Below, piece by piece: positions 1 to 10,400 of a DNA stretch of 64,000 nt; the first letter of the stretch is position 1; each line of letters begins with the position of its first letter. Source of the DNA: a virus; IMG/VR virus record IMGVR_UViG_3300042561_002100, positions 1-64,000 of that record; one strand, written 5' to 3'. The translations under genes were made by a program, and so were the position numbers. Below the pieces are notes generated by a model that did not search any database, was not told the DNA's origin, and worked only from the letters and a program-made list of their open reading frames with translations.

Positions 1-435
1 ACTTCCCTTACCAGCTTTTGCACCCGCATTATGAGCATCTGGTACCCGAACTATTTTATGACCTCTCTTGATGTATTCTCTAGATTGTTGTATAGGACTT
101 ACCTTCTTTGCTCTTTTCATGAGTTCTTCACCTTCATATTTTTGTAGTAGCTCCTTTTTCTTTTCTCTAGATTTTTTATGTGATATTGTATTTGTTACTT
201 TAGGATTAACAAATTTAAGATTCACTCTAGAATAACCATAATCATTACCCACTCTAGGTGTAGGAGTTGTATATACAGTTTTATTAGTTTTTTCTGGATG
301 ATAAGTTCCCGATGACGGAGATTCTTTGAAGCCTGATTTTAAAATGGAATTTTTATTTTCTCTAGAAGTGTAATGAGCGGTTCTCAAAACTCTCATTCTT
401 TTGGCTTCGGTAATAAACTGGCGAAAGGTTTTCAT
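1..435 (-). CDS. Capsid-targeted protein, possible ADP-ribosyltransferase-like fold (partial)
   Basis: The gene starts at 435 and runs off the left edge, so 145 residues are visible and no stop is seen. The N-terminus MKTFRQFITEA closely resembles the capsid-targeting peptide of T4 internal proteins (MKTYQEFIAEA), and ITE|A fits the gp21 cleavage rule (L/I-x-E). Next comes HYTSRENKNSILKSGF, reminiscent of the H-x-T then ILxxGF pattern of ADP-ribosyltransferase and PARP-like folds. Further on are VYTTPTP, DYGYSRVNL and KIVRVPDAHNAGAKAG, in a plausible order for that fold. The assignment is by eye and weak, because the C-terminal half with any catalytic glutamate is outside the window. The start overlaps the upstream gene's stop (ATGA), so translation is probably coupled. 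A basic structural head protein is the alternative. Confidence 0.5.
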   Translation of the reverse strand, partial: MKTFRQFITEAKRMRVLRTAHYTSRENKNSILKSGFKESPSSGTYHPEKTNKTVYTTPTPRVGNDYGYSRVNLKFVNPKVTNTISHKKSREKKKELLQKYEGEELMKRAKKVSPIQQSREYIKRGHKIVRVPDAHNAGAKAGKGS

Positions 436-845
436 CTTCCAAATTTTCTAATATTACTTTTTGCATTACCAACTTCAATATATTTTTTTGTTTTTCGGTT
501 TTCTATATCACGTTTCATCTCTCTTGATTCGGGATGACTTAAATCACCACGAACCATTCTAGAAAACATTCTTCCCTGCCTATAACCTTTTAGTTTATCA
601 ATTCTAGTCCTAACCTCTTTTTTAGTGTCGGGTAAATTACCACTGTCTGTTCTATAATCATCCCGGGATTTTTTATCATATTTGGCGCCTCTGTTTGCAG
701 AATGAAACATGCGCCTGATTCCAGTTTGTCGATCTCTTAATGAAGTTGATCCTGTTGCTCTTTTGTTTCTTATGTCCTCTTTTTCTAAAGGACTAAGATT
801 TTTTTCTTGTTTGGCCTCGGCCATAAACTCTCTATAAGTCTTCAT
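432..845 (-). CDS. Small basic capsid-targeted protein
   Basis: A 137-residue protein starts at 845. A longer in-frame start at 989 exists, but MKTYREFMAEA at 845 matches the T4 capsid-targeting peptide almost residue for residue, with MAE|A as the expected gp21 cut, so 845 is chosen. The rest is rich in Arg and Lys with no hydrophobic segment or recognised enzyme motif, much like the small basic internal proteins IPI-IPIII of T4. Known internal proteins are packaged with the DNA and injected. By inference this one is too, as a DNA-associated or anti-host protein. It lies one base after the metallopeptidase stop and overlaps the next start by ATGA. Confidence 0.65.
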   Translation of the reverse strand: MKTYREFMAEAKQEKNLSPLEKEDIRNKRATGSTSLRDRQTGIRRMFHSANRGAKYDKKSRDDYRTDSGNLPDTKKEVRTRIDKLKGYRQGRMFSRMVRGDLSHPESREMKRDIENRKTKKYIEVGNAKSNIRKFGR

Positions 846-846
846 A

Positions 847-1221
847 TTAATAACCGTGTTTTGGAATTTGATGTGAATATTGACGAAGTATAACAGCAGC
901 AGTAGCATTAGCCTCATTTTCAATATCGCTACCATCACCACCATCCATCTCTTTACCACTTGCTTTTTGTTTATAATGAACCAACTCATGAGCCAGTGTG
1001 CGATAAATGTCCATAGGATGACGTTCTGCGATCTGAATTCTTATCGTATCGTCAGAAAGATTATACATTCCAAAGGTCTTATGTTTCGCCGAAAATTCAG
1101 GATTATCAATAATAATAACATTAGGAGTTTCTTCTATTTCAAGATGGTCACAAGCAAACTTAAGAAAGTCTTTGACTTGCGATCTTTTTGATTCAGTAAG
1201 AAATTCAGTGTACTTCTTCAT
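847..1221 (-). CDS. Capsid-targeted zinc metallopeptidase (HExxH)
   Basis: A 124-residue protein. The N-terminus MKKYTEFLTES matches the capsid-targeting pattern, and LTE|S fits the prohead-protease site. The catalytic motif AHELVHYKQ is at residues 77-85, with H78, E79 and H82. A downstream ENEANATAA around 101-109 could supply a third zinc ligand (E101 or E103), as in gluzincin-type peptidases. The domain is minimal, with no signal peptide or membrane segment. Its position between other targeted proteins, under a late promoter, suggests it is made late, packaged and released into the next host cell. The substrate is unknown. Alternatively it acts in virion maturation. The start overlaps the preceding gene by 17 bases. 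Confidence 0.75.
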   Translation of the reverse strand: MKKYTEFLTESKRSQVKDFLKFACDHLEIEETPNVIIIDNPEFSAKHKTFGMYNLSDDTIRIQIAERHPMDIYRTLAHELVHYKQKASGKEMDGGDGSDIENEANATAAVILRQYSHQIPKHGY

Positions 1222-1783
1222 CTAGAATACTTTGAATCCAGTTTTCACTCATCGCTTCCATAATATTTCTTGCAGCTTTTTCGGTTTTTGCAAAATTATT
1301 GTCCACCAAATAAGCAATAATAGTATCAACTTCCTCTTTTCTTAATCCAATTTCTTTATCTTCTCTTCTTCTAGTACCAATAACTGCATTCATTCGCCTT
1401 TTTAGCTTTTGTTTGGCCTGAGAATCTTCACCCCAATTTCGCTCATCTGGATGAGGATCTTTCCAGTCATCATGTTTTCCGATATCTCTTTCGCGGCTTT
1501 TAGGTAAAAATGTTGTTTTTACTGAGTCCCGCGACCTTAATTTGGAATCCTCTTTCACTAATTTTCTAACAGTTTCACGTCTTTTATTGTGAAGATGTTC
1601 TACATCCTTTCTTGTGAATTTTGGATCTGCAGCTTTTTTGGCACCCTTCTCAATATTTTTCTTCACTGCTTCAATATCAACAGCTTCATTAACACGATAG
1701 CGAATTCTTTCTGCATAAGGAAAGAATTCTCTCGTGACAGTACAACCATACATGTCATAATAAGAATCCAGTAATTCGTCCAT
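1205..1783 (-). CDS. Late virion-type protein with C-terminal DYL-x-E-x-W module
   Basis: A 192-residue, highly charged protein, first gene of the minus-strand operon and directly behind a late promoter at 1807-1813. The N-terminal part (MDELLDSYYDMYGCTV) has no clear match to the capsid-targeting peptide. The middle is rich in Lys and Arg. The C-terminus (about residues 148-190) reads as a helical module, EVDTIIAYLVDNNFAK then IMEAMSENWIQSILDE. The same module occurs twice in the protein at 57246-57965, and modules of this kind recur in T4-like cyanophage virion proteins. Function is unknown; a head-internal or structural role is inferred from the module and the operon. Confidence 0.6.
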   Translation of the reverse strand: MDELLDSYYDMYGCTVTREFFPYAERIRYRVNEAVDIEAVKKNIEKGAKKAADPKFTRKDVEHLHNKRRETVRKLVKEDSKLRSRDSVKTTFLPKSRERDIGKHDDWKDPHPDERNWGEDSQAKQKLKRRMNAVIGTRRREDKEIGLRKEEVDTIIAYLVDNNFAKTEKAARNIMEAMSENWIQSILDEEVH

Positions 1784-1806
1784 CGGGTGCGCCTAGTAGA
1801 TAATCC

Positions 1807-1813
1807 TATTTAG
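1807..1813 (-). promoter_or_regulatory. Late promoter core, minus strand
   Basis: CTAAATA on the minus strand, 24 bases before the start at 1783. It matches the -10-like core used by gp55-type late sigma factors (T4 consensus TATAAATA) and the same word found before many virion genes here. Confidence 0.6.
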
Positions 1814-1824
1814 AATTTTGACAC

Positions 1825-1831
1825 CTAAATA
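1825..1831 (+). promoter_or_regulatory. Late promoter core, plus strand
   Basis: CTAAATA on the plus strand, back to back with the minus-strand copy 11 bases away. It would drive the virion operon starting at 1895. A GGAG ribosome site lies just before that ATG. Confidence 0.6.
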
Positions 1832-1894
1832 ACCTTGGTGATTAAGGAACCACCTTAAAAGTTTCTCTTAATCCAAATTTAGGAGAATAGACTA

Positions 1895-2095
1895 ATGCCT
1901 GCTGTAGACCGCGATGTGATGTATATGCAAGAGACATTTGGTACCACTTGTCTCGCAACTGATTATGGTGCTCTTGAACTTCGGGAAGTAATTCACGATC
2001 GCAAAGATAAAAAAGTTAAAACCGAAGATAAAGAACTGTTTTCTCTAGAATCTTCTTGGGATTATGGTCTTGAACCGAATGTTATTAACGGCTAA
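1895..2095 (+). CDS. Small conserved-type protein upstream of gene 25
   Basis: A 66-residue protein preceded by an AGGAGA ribosome site eight bases before ATG. It is acidic and polar (MPAVDRDVMYMQETFGTTC at the N-terminus) with no membrane segment or recognised motif. It is the first gene of the rightward baseplate operon, behind the late promoter at 1825, and its stop lies inside the next late promoter. A virion or baseplate-assembly role is inferred from position only. Confidence 0.6.
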   Translation: MPAVDRDVMYMQETFGTTCLATDYGALELREVIHDRKDKKVKTEDKELFSLESSWDYGLEPNVING

Positions 2096-2098
2096 ATA
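2092..2098 (+). promoter_or_regulatory. Late promoter core before gene 25
   Basis: CTAAATA overlapping the stop codon of the preceding small gene and 20 bases before the gene 25 start. Confidence 0.6.
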
Positions 2099-2117
2099 AC
2101 TCTTAATTTAGTATAAA

Positions 2118-2516
2118 ATGCCAGTAGAGCGGATAAGTCGTTCTTTTAAGGATATAAGTATTTCATTTGATGTTAATCCATTAACTCGTGATCTTATCGT
2201 ACTTAAAAATGAAACGGCTATTGTCCGCTCTATTCGCAATTTAATCTCAACAATAAAAGGAGAGATCCCCTATTCAGATAAAGGTAGTAATATTACTAAT
2301 CTTTTATTTGAAAATATGAATTCCATAACTTCGTCGCTGATTGAAAGTGAAGTCACTGATACCATTACTCGCTATGAGCCTAGAGTGTCTCTTATAAGCG
2401 TAGTTGTGAATCCCGATTACGATAATAACACTTATGATATTGTAATTACATATACGATCGTAGGAATAGATGTTCCACCACAACAACTAACTCTGGTTCT
2501 TAATACCGTCCGATAA
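2118..2516 (+). CDS. 25: Baseplate wedge subunit gp25
   Basis: The protein is 132 residues, the same length as T4 gp25. It has the GPW/gp25 lysozyme-like fold family pattern: an N-terminal segment with VNPLTRDLIVLKNETAIVRS, then IRNLISTIKGEIPY, and the conserved YEPRV near residue 88 (the family EPR signature). Gp25 is the central wedge protein that initiates sheath polymerisation with gp6 and gp53. Its stop overlaps the ATG of gene 6 (TAATG), as expected for coupled translation of wedge partners. Confidence 0.93.
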   Translation: MPVERISRSFKDISISFDVNPLTRDLIVLKNETAIVRSIRNLISTIKGEIPYSDKGSNITNLLFENMNSITSSLIESEVTDTITRYEPRVSLISVVVNPDYDNNTYDIVITYTIVGIDVPPQQLTLVLNTVR

Positions 2517-4414
2517 TGGCCATAGTCAATCTCACTTCACTAGATTTCAATGAAATAAAAGCCTCTTTAAGAGATTATCTTAGAGCCAATTCAAACTTTA
2601 GTGATTATGATTTTGAGGGTTCTAACTTTTCTACTATTATTGATATTCTTGCCTATAATACTTACATCTCCTCATACAATACCAACATGGTATCTAATGA
2701 GGTTTTTCTTGATTCGGCAACATTAAGAGAGAATGTTGTATCAAGAGCAAAAGAAATCGGTTATACTCCAAGATCCAGAACCGCTGCAAGAGCCAATATT
2801 AGTTTTACCGTTGACACCACTAATCTACCCATTAATCCAATCACACTGACTCTTAAAAAGGGAGTTGTGGTTACGAGTGATTCTTTTAATGGTGCTAGTT
2901 ACACTTTTTCTATTCTTGAAGATATTATCGCACCAGTTATTAATAACATTGCAACCTTCAATAACATTTCAGTTTATGAAGGATCTTTTATTGTTCAGAA
3001 TTTTACCGTAGTTGATGATAATTCAAGATTTCGTCTTGATAACGAGGGAATTGATACTTCGCTTATTAATGTTCTTATTCGTGAAAGCAATCTAACAAAC
3101 GTAACACAAAAATATAATCTTACTAAAAATCTTTTTAATGTAACGTCCACTTCTAAAGTTTTCTTTGTACAAGAAGTAGAAGACGAAAGATATGAACTTC
3201 TTTTTGGTGATGATATTTTTGGGAAGAAATTGGAGTCCAATACTCTTATTGATGTCTCTTATATTATTACAAGTGGCGAAGATGGTAATGGCATCGGAAC
3301 ATTTAATTTCAATGGTAGAATTGTTGATAATAATGGTAGAATCGTAAATTCCGATATTTCTAAAATCACCACTAATACGCCGGCTTTTGGTGGTAAGGCT
3401 ATTGAGTCTCTTTCTTCAATCAAAAAGTTTGCACCATTAAATTATTCTACACAACAAAGAGCCGTAACCGCCGCTGATTATGAGGCTATTATTCCTCAGA
3501 TCTATCCGGAAGCAGAATCGGTATCGGCTTTTGGTGGCGAAACATTAACACCACCAAAGTACGGAAAGGTTTATATTTCAATTAAGCCAATCAATGGACC
3601 ATTCGTTTCTAATGGAGTAAAAGATAATATCAAGACACTACTTCGCAAATACTCTGTTGGTGGTATTGTTCCTGAGATTATTGATCTCAAATATCTTTAC
3701 ATTGAATTTGAGTCTGCTGTTTATTATAATTCCAATTTTTCAACATCACCTGAAACTCTTAAAACCACAATTACTAATAATATTGAATCTTACGCTAATT
3801 CTTCTGAATTGAATCGCTATGGTGCGAGATTCAAATATAGCAAGTTTCTTAAAATTATTGACGAAAGCGATAGTGCAATAACATCAAATATTACAAAGAT
3901 AACAATCCGCCGTGGAATGAAGGCGGAGATTAATAAATTCGCTTTCTATGAAATTTGTTTTGGTAATGCGATTCATATCAATAAGCAGACCGGTTATAAT
4001 ATCAAGTCTACCGCATTTAGAATCGCGGGTTCAAGTTATGATGTTTATTTTTCAGATAGACCATCTAATGATGAAACTGGAACAATTTTCATCTTCCGTC
4101 TTGATGCATCTCAACAACCAGTTGTTATTAGAAACAACGTGGGAACGATAAATTACAAAAAAGGAGAGATTCTTCTTAACCCCATAAATATTACATCTAC
4201 TCAAAAAACAGTAGGTTTTGATAATATTATTGATCTTAAAGTGACACCCAAATCAAACGATGTTATTGGTCTACAAGATCTATATTTACAACTGATTACA
4301 AGTTCAAGTACAGTAAATATGCTTTCTGATACCATCTCTTCTGGTTATGATATTTCAGGTGTCAATTATGTTTCAACTTCTAGCTATTTTAACGGGGAAT
4401 TAATCATCAAATAA
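2516..4414 (+). CDS. 6: Baseplate wedge subunit gp6
   Basis: 632 residues, close to T4 gp6 (660). It has a baseplate J-like N-terminus (FNEIKASLRDYLRANSNFSD, then ILAYNTYISSYNTNMVSNE), typical of gp6/J proteins, and a central segment TAADYEAIIPQIYPEAESV that is also characteristic of this family. Gp6 dimers form the continuous inner ring of the baseplate around the hub. It overlaps gene 25 by one base and is followed one base later by the giant protein. Confidence 0.93.
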   Translation: MAIVNLTSLDFNEIKASLRDYLRANSNFSDYDFEGSNFSTIIDILAYNTYISSYNTNMVSNEVFLDSATLRENVVSRAKEIGYTPRSRTAARANISFTVDTTNLPINPITLTLKKGVVVTSDSFNGASYTFSILEDIIAPVINNIATFNNISVYEGSFIVQNFTVVDDNSRFRLDNEGIDTSLINVLIRESNLTNVTQKYNLTKNLFNVTSTSKVFFVQEVEDERYELLFGDDIFGKKLESNTLIDVSYIITSGEDGNGIGTFNFNGRIVDNNGRIVNSDISKITTNTPAFGGKAIESLSSIKKFAPLNYSTQQRAVTAADYEAIIPQIYPEAESVSAFGGETLTPPKYGKVYISIKPINGPFVSNGVKDNIKTLLRKYSVGGIVPEIIDLKYLYIEFESAVYYNSNFSTSPETLKTTITNNIESYANSSELNRYGARFKYSKFLKIIDESDSAITSNITKITIRRGMKAEINKFAFYEICFGNAIHINKQTGYNIKSTAFRIAGSSYDVYFSDRPSNDETGTIFIFRLDASQQPVVIRNNVGTINYKKGEILLNPINITSTQKTVGFDNIIDLKVTPKSNDVIGLQDLYLQLITSSSTVNMLSDTISSGYDISGVNYVSTSSYFNGELIIK

Positions 4415-4415
4415 T

Positions 4416-7400
4416 ATGAAAATTGAACTCTCATCTATTGTAGAAAATCAGTTACCTCTCTATGTTAGAGAAGAATATCCTTTAGCTGCAGAGTTTCTTA
4501 AGCAATATTACATATCAGATAATGCTAATAAGATCGTTCAAAATATTGATGAATATTTGGATCTTGATGTAATTTTTGATATTCCCGAAAGCACAATTCT
4601 TTTAAATTCAATTGATTTTGACGATGATGTTATTAATGTATCATCAACAAAAGGATCTCCTGAGACTTATGGTCTTCTGAAGATTGATAATGAAATAATT
4701 ACATATATTTCAAAAACTGATACATCTTTTAATGGATGCATTAGAGGATTCAGTGCAGTAGAAAGAGCAGCTTCTTCGCAACTTGTTTTTACTGATTCCA
4801 ACGCGGCAATTCATAATTCAGAATCAAAAGTTTATAATCTTAGTTCATTTTTTCTTAAAGAATTCTTTTTCAAGATCAAACAGAAAATTGCTCCGGGTTT
4901 TGAGAATCGCAATCTGTATTCTTCTCTTAACCAAGCTAATTTTCTAAAGCATCTTAAAGACTTTTATCAATCAAAAGGTACCGAAGAATCTTTTCGTCTA
5001 CTCTTTGCCGCTCTTTATGGAACCGATGTAAAACTCATTCTACCACGAGATCGGCTATTTTCAGCTTCCAATGCACAATATAGAGTTACAAAGAAACTTG
5101 TTGTTGAAGCACTTCAAGGAAATCCGAAGGAATTAGTTAATGGTACTATCTACCAAGATTCCGATGGTTTTATTCCGGAAGCAAGAGGAACCATTACCTA
5201 TATTGAACAGATTATTCGCAACAATAAACCATACTTCGTCATTAGTCTAGACTACGATTACGATAAAGATATTGATGTATCAGGTTCCCTAAAGAGTGAA
5301 TTCACCGTTCATCCACAAACACTAACTCTTTCCGTTTCCACCTCTAACTCATCATTTATTGATGTAGATTCCACGGTTGGATTTCCTGATAGCGGCACTC
5401 TCATCACAAAAAACGAAGATGGGACCGATCTTGTTATTCAATACACATCAAAGAGTTTAAATCAATTTCTCGGTTGTAGTGGAATAACTTCTGAAATTAA
5501 ACAAGGATCTTCAGTTCGGTTTGATTCTTTCGCTTATGGTTATAATTCTAATCAAGAAATCGTAAAGCTAAGAGTCACTGGAGTTCTTGATGAACCTCAA
5601 TTTATTGATGATACAAATTCTTATAATCCAAAAGAGGAGTTTGAAATTGAAACTCTAGGATTTCCTTCGGTGGATCTAAGAGCCAACGATTGGAAATTCA
5701 ATATTCCACTAACTTATAATATCGCTAGTATTGAATTACTTGATTTTAGTGATCTCTCTTATAAAGTAGAGACGATTGATAATTGTGTATTTTCTGTTGG
5801 TGATAATTGTGTATTAGTTCCACCATCTTCAATTGAGAATCCTGGAACAGTTTCCAATATTCTTAATAACAACACAATCGTCGCCAGTTTTGATTCCCCT
5901 GTTAATCTGGAACAGACTCACGTACTTAAAAAGATTATCACGAAAACTAGATTTCAAGATGCACCAGAGCTTGACATTTATAATGCCAATGTTCAAAATA
6001 CCTATCTTGATTCAGATAAGAATGTATATGTTCTTTCTCCGTCACTACCTTCCTATCTGTTTGCAGAACTCACAACAAATACGGGTAAAATAACATTCTC
6101 TGGAACTTTCAATAATCAAATTGATTTACCAACCGATCATCCATTTTTTACCGGTGATATTATCGTTTATCGTCCTGATAGTTCAACAAACAAACTTCTT
6201 GATGAAGGAATTTATTTTATTAAGAAGGTGGATGAAAAAACAATTAAACTCGCACTCAGTAGAGAAAATCTTTACAATCAAACATATGTTGAATTTTCTG
6301 GAAGTGTCACTAATAGTACATTAGAATTCTTTGAATTCACTGGTTTAAATCTCGCACCGAAGAGCATCCAACCTCAAAATCTGATTAGGAAGCTAGTCAC
6401 ACCAAGGCTTTCTAGTCAAAGAAATGAGACAACCTTATCTGCTGTTGGTATTCTCAAAAACGGTGTTGAGATTATGAATTATAAATCTCCACATCAGATC
6501 TTTTATGGTCCAATAACAAAAGTTGTTGCATCTGCTCCAGGTAAAGATTATGATATTATCAATCCTCCTACCTTAACATTAACAGATCAAAGCGGATCTG
6601 GGGCATTAATTCATCCTGCAATAACTGGTTCACTAAAGCGAATTGATCTAGTATATTCTGGATTTGATTATATTGATGAGCCTTCAATTACAATAAAAGG
6701 GGGTAATGGTAAAAATGCCTCAGCTAAGGCTAATCTTATTGACTTTGATCATATTGAATTTTTCAATGCTAATAATGTTTCATTAACTCAAGAGATTATT
6801 GGATTTTCAACTTACCATAAATTCCGCCATGGAGAAGAAGTTGTTTATAATGCTAATGGTCAGCCTCCAGTTGGTGGATTGATTTCGCGTGAAAAGTATT
6901 TTATCAATGTTAAAAATGGCATAGAAGTATCTTTACATAAAAACCAGTCTGATGCTATTTCTGGTATCAGTAGCATCAATTTAACAACCAAAAGCACTGG
7001 ACTACATTCACTAAAAGCTCTTAATAAGAAAAAGAAAATTGGATCTATTTCAGTTCTAAGCGAAGGGGAAAATTATAAGTACAGAAAAAATCTGATTACT
7101 GGTATTAACACTTCTACTGGTATTATTGAAGTAAAAGATCATAAATTTGAAAGCGGAGAATTAGTATTCTACTACACATCTTCAACTCCATCAACAGGAA
7201 TAACCAATAATACTCAGTATTATGTTAATGTTATTGATGAAAATCATGTGACATTAGCCGGAATTAATACTATCAAGTCGGATGATTTTAATTACCTCAG
7301 TGGTCAATATATCGGTATCACATCTCTCAGTTCTTCTATTCAATATCTTTCATATCCTCCTATTGAAGTTGAGTTAAAAGGTAGAATCGGAGTAACGACT

Positions 7401-10400
7401 TTTGATTCTACAACATTTAATTCAGAAATTATTCCAATTTTCAGAGGTGGAATAGTAGATGTCACTCTTGAGTCTGGTGGCAGTTCTTATGGTTCTCAAG
7501 ATATTCTAGATTATTCTATTGAACCAAAAATCACAATAACAAAAGGTAGTGGAGCACAATTAAAACCTATAATTAATAACGGGAAAATTATAGGTGTTAT
7601 TATTCAATATGCGGGTTCTAATTATAAATCAACACCAGATGTAATTGTTCAAGGTGACGGTTATAATGCAATTCTAACACCAATTATTCAAAATGGTATT
7701 ATTGTTGATGTAAAAATTATATCTGGTGGATTTGGTTATACCACAGAAAAAACATTCATTACAATAAATTCTTCTGGTGAAGGTGCCCAATTTAAAACAA
7801 CTATTAGATCGTGGAGAATTAATAACTTTGAAAAGCTCTATAAATCAAATTACTTTAGTGAAGATGACGGTGTTATTGCTAATGCTCTTAATCCAAATAA
7901 TGGATTACAATATTATCACCTGTTTGCACCAAGAAAGCTAAGATCATCCACATATTCAAAGAATGTCTTAAATGGTGTTACAGTTTTTCAAAAGGATCTT
8001 CAAGTAGATCAAAACAATAAAGAAATAGATTCCACCGTACATTCACCAATTCTGGGTTGGGCTTATGATGGAAATCCCATTTATGGTCCTTATGGATATG
8101 CCTCAAGATTTAACTCAACCAGTATAAAACAATTAACAAGTGGCTACACACTAAAAACAAATCTGGCACTTGAAAATGAAAATAGGCCAGATCAAAACAT
8201 CTATACTGTAGGATTATTTGTAGAAGATTATGAATATACAGCTTCTGGTGATCTGGATGAACATAATGGTCGCTATTGTGTAACTCCAGAGTTCCCAAAT
8301 GGTGTTTATGCATATTTTACCACTTTTGAAGATGTTGCATCAACGTCAGGTGCATTTGCAAACTATAAAAAACCAAAATTTCCTTATGTTATTGGTAACT
8401 CTTACTATTCTAAGGCAATTGATTTTAATTTTGATCCAAAATCAAACCAATCCCAAGTCAATTTTAGTGATTTAGGATTACTAAGAAATACTTTACCATA
8501 TAATTTGAAATCTAACAACACTAATTATGAAGGACTATTGTTACCTTATGAAGTAAAAAAGGCTATTTTTACTATAAAAACAGTAAATCCATCAAATATT
8601 AATAAAATTGACGTACTTCATGGTGGAGATGGATATAAGGTCAACGATACTATTGAACTGGAGAGCAATAATTTAGCAAAAATCTCAAAAATTAGAGGAA
8701 AATCAGTAACCGGAGTTGCCTGTTCTGAGAATTTCGTAGAAAATCTAGAACTCCTGTCTAAAAATAGTGAATTAATCGCTTATTCTACCACACCTCACCC
8801 ATTTAAAGATGGCGATTCCCTATTTTTCAGTTCTTATGATGGTAAAAATACAAAACAAAAGGTAAAAATTAGAGAAAATCAGCTTATTTTATCAGTTGGA
8901 GTACAATCAAGTAGTATTACCGGAATTGTTACTCATTTTAATGTCTATGGAAATCTTTCAGAAGACGATATAAAACCAAATGATATCTATAAAATCGGAA
9001 ATGAAGAAATAAAAATTCTAACGGTTGATAATATTGGGTCAAGAGTCTGGATAGAAAGACAATATAATGGAACATCGGGGATAAACTCTTTTCCTGTGGG
9101 ATTTGCTTTCACTGAAAAATCAAGAAAGTTGATTTTTTCCAATAATATTGGAATTAGTAGCAATATAATCAACAAACAGTATTATTTTAAGCCTTCTGAA
9201 TCTGTGGGTCTGGGTACTACCACCACTAATAGAGTTTTTATTAGTTCTCCTGGTGTTGGTGCAACATTTATTGATATTCCAGCAAGATCAATTTATCTTG
9301 AAAATCATAATTTACAAACTAATGCAAAACTATCTTATAGTGCTCATGGAAATCAACCAATTTCAGTTTTAATTAATGGTGTAACTGGAGTACTTCTTAA
9401 CACATTTTCAAGTCTTTATGTTGCAAGATATAATGATAATTTAATTGGTCTTTCAACAACTCCCATCGGAATTGGATCTACTGGATCTTTTATTGGTATT
9501 GGTACAACCACATCTCTTTTGAGTTTTACAAATTTTGGTGACGGTTCGTACCATAGTTTTAACACACAATATACCTCATTAAAAGGTGATGTGATTAAAC
9601 AGGATATTATTGTATCAGCCGCCTCAAGTCACAATTTAAGTCTTGAAGATAATATTAATCTTTCTGTAATTTCTGGAATAACAACTCATATTAGACTAAA
9701 ATATTCCGATTATAATAGAAGAATTACATCAAAAGAAGTATCAATTCAAAATGTTGACATTGACAATAATATACTAAAATTCAACGAACATTCTTTTAAA
9801 ACCTGTGAAAGGGTAATCTATACTACAACATCAAGTATTTCAGGACTCAATAACAACGGAATTTATTATGTCATATCTATAAACAAATTTAAGTTAAAAC
9901 TTGCAACCTCAAAATATAATGCAGAAAATCTTATTGAAGTAGATTTACAATCTGGTGGTTCGGGTTCACTTTCGTCTATCAATCCACCTTTAAGACTTGA
10001 AAGAAATTCCACTATCGTTTTTGATCTTTCTGATTCTTCTCTTGGTTATGTAAAAAATGGTTTTTCATATTCGGCATTTTCTTTTGATGTATATTATGAT
10101 CCGGAATTAAATTTCTCCTATTTTAATAATGGAAAATCTCCCCAATTAAATCTAACTTTTTCTGGTAGTATTGGAGTTAATACTGATGCAAGAGCAACTC
10201 TTAAAATAGATGAATTTACTCCTTCAATTCTTTATTATGATCTAAAGCCCCTCAATAGAGAAGTGCCTACAGTCAAATATGAAAAAGTTATTGATATTAT
10301 TCAAATCAATTATAACACTCTTCGGATTGAAGAATCATCACTCAGCGGGAATTATAAAATTAAGTCCTTCGGAGAAGATACTTTTGTTCTAGAGTCTAGA

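Noticed and set aside
880-1191. Plus-strand frame of 103 residues
   Set aside because: It lies opposite the metallopeptidase gene, has unlikely composition and no ribosome site.
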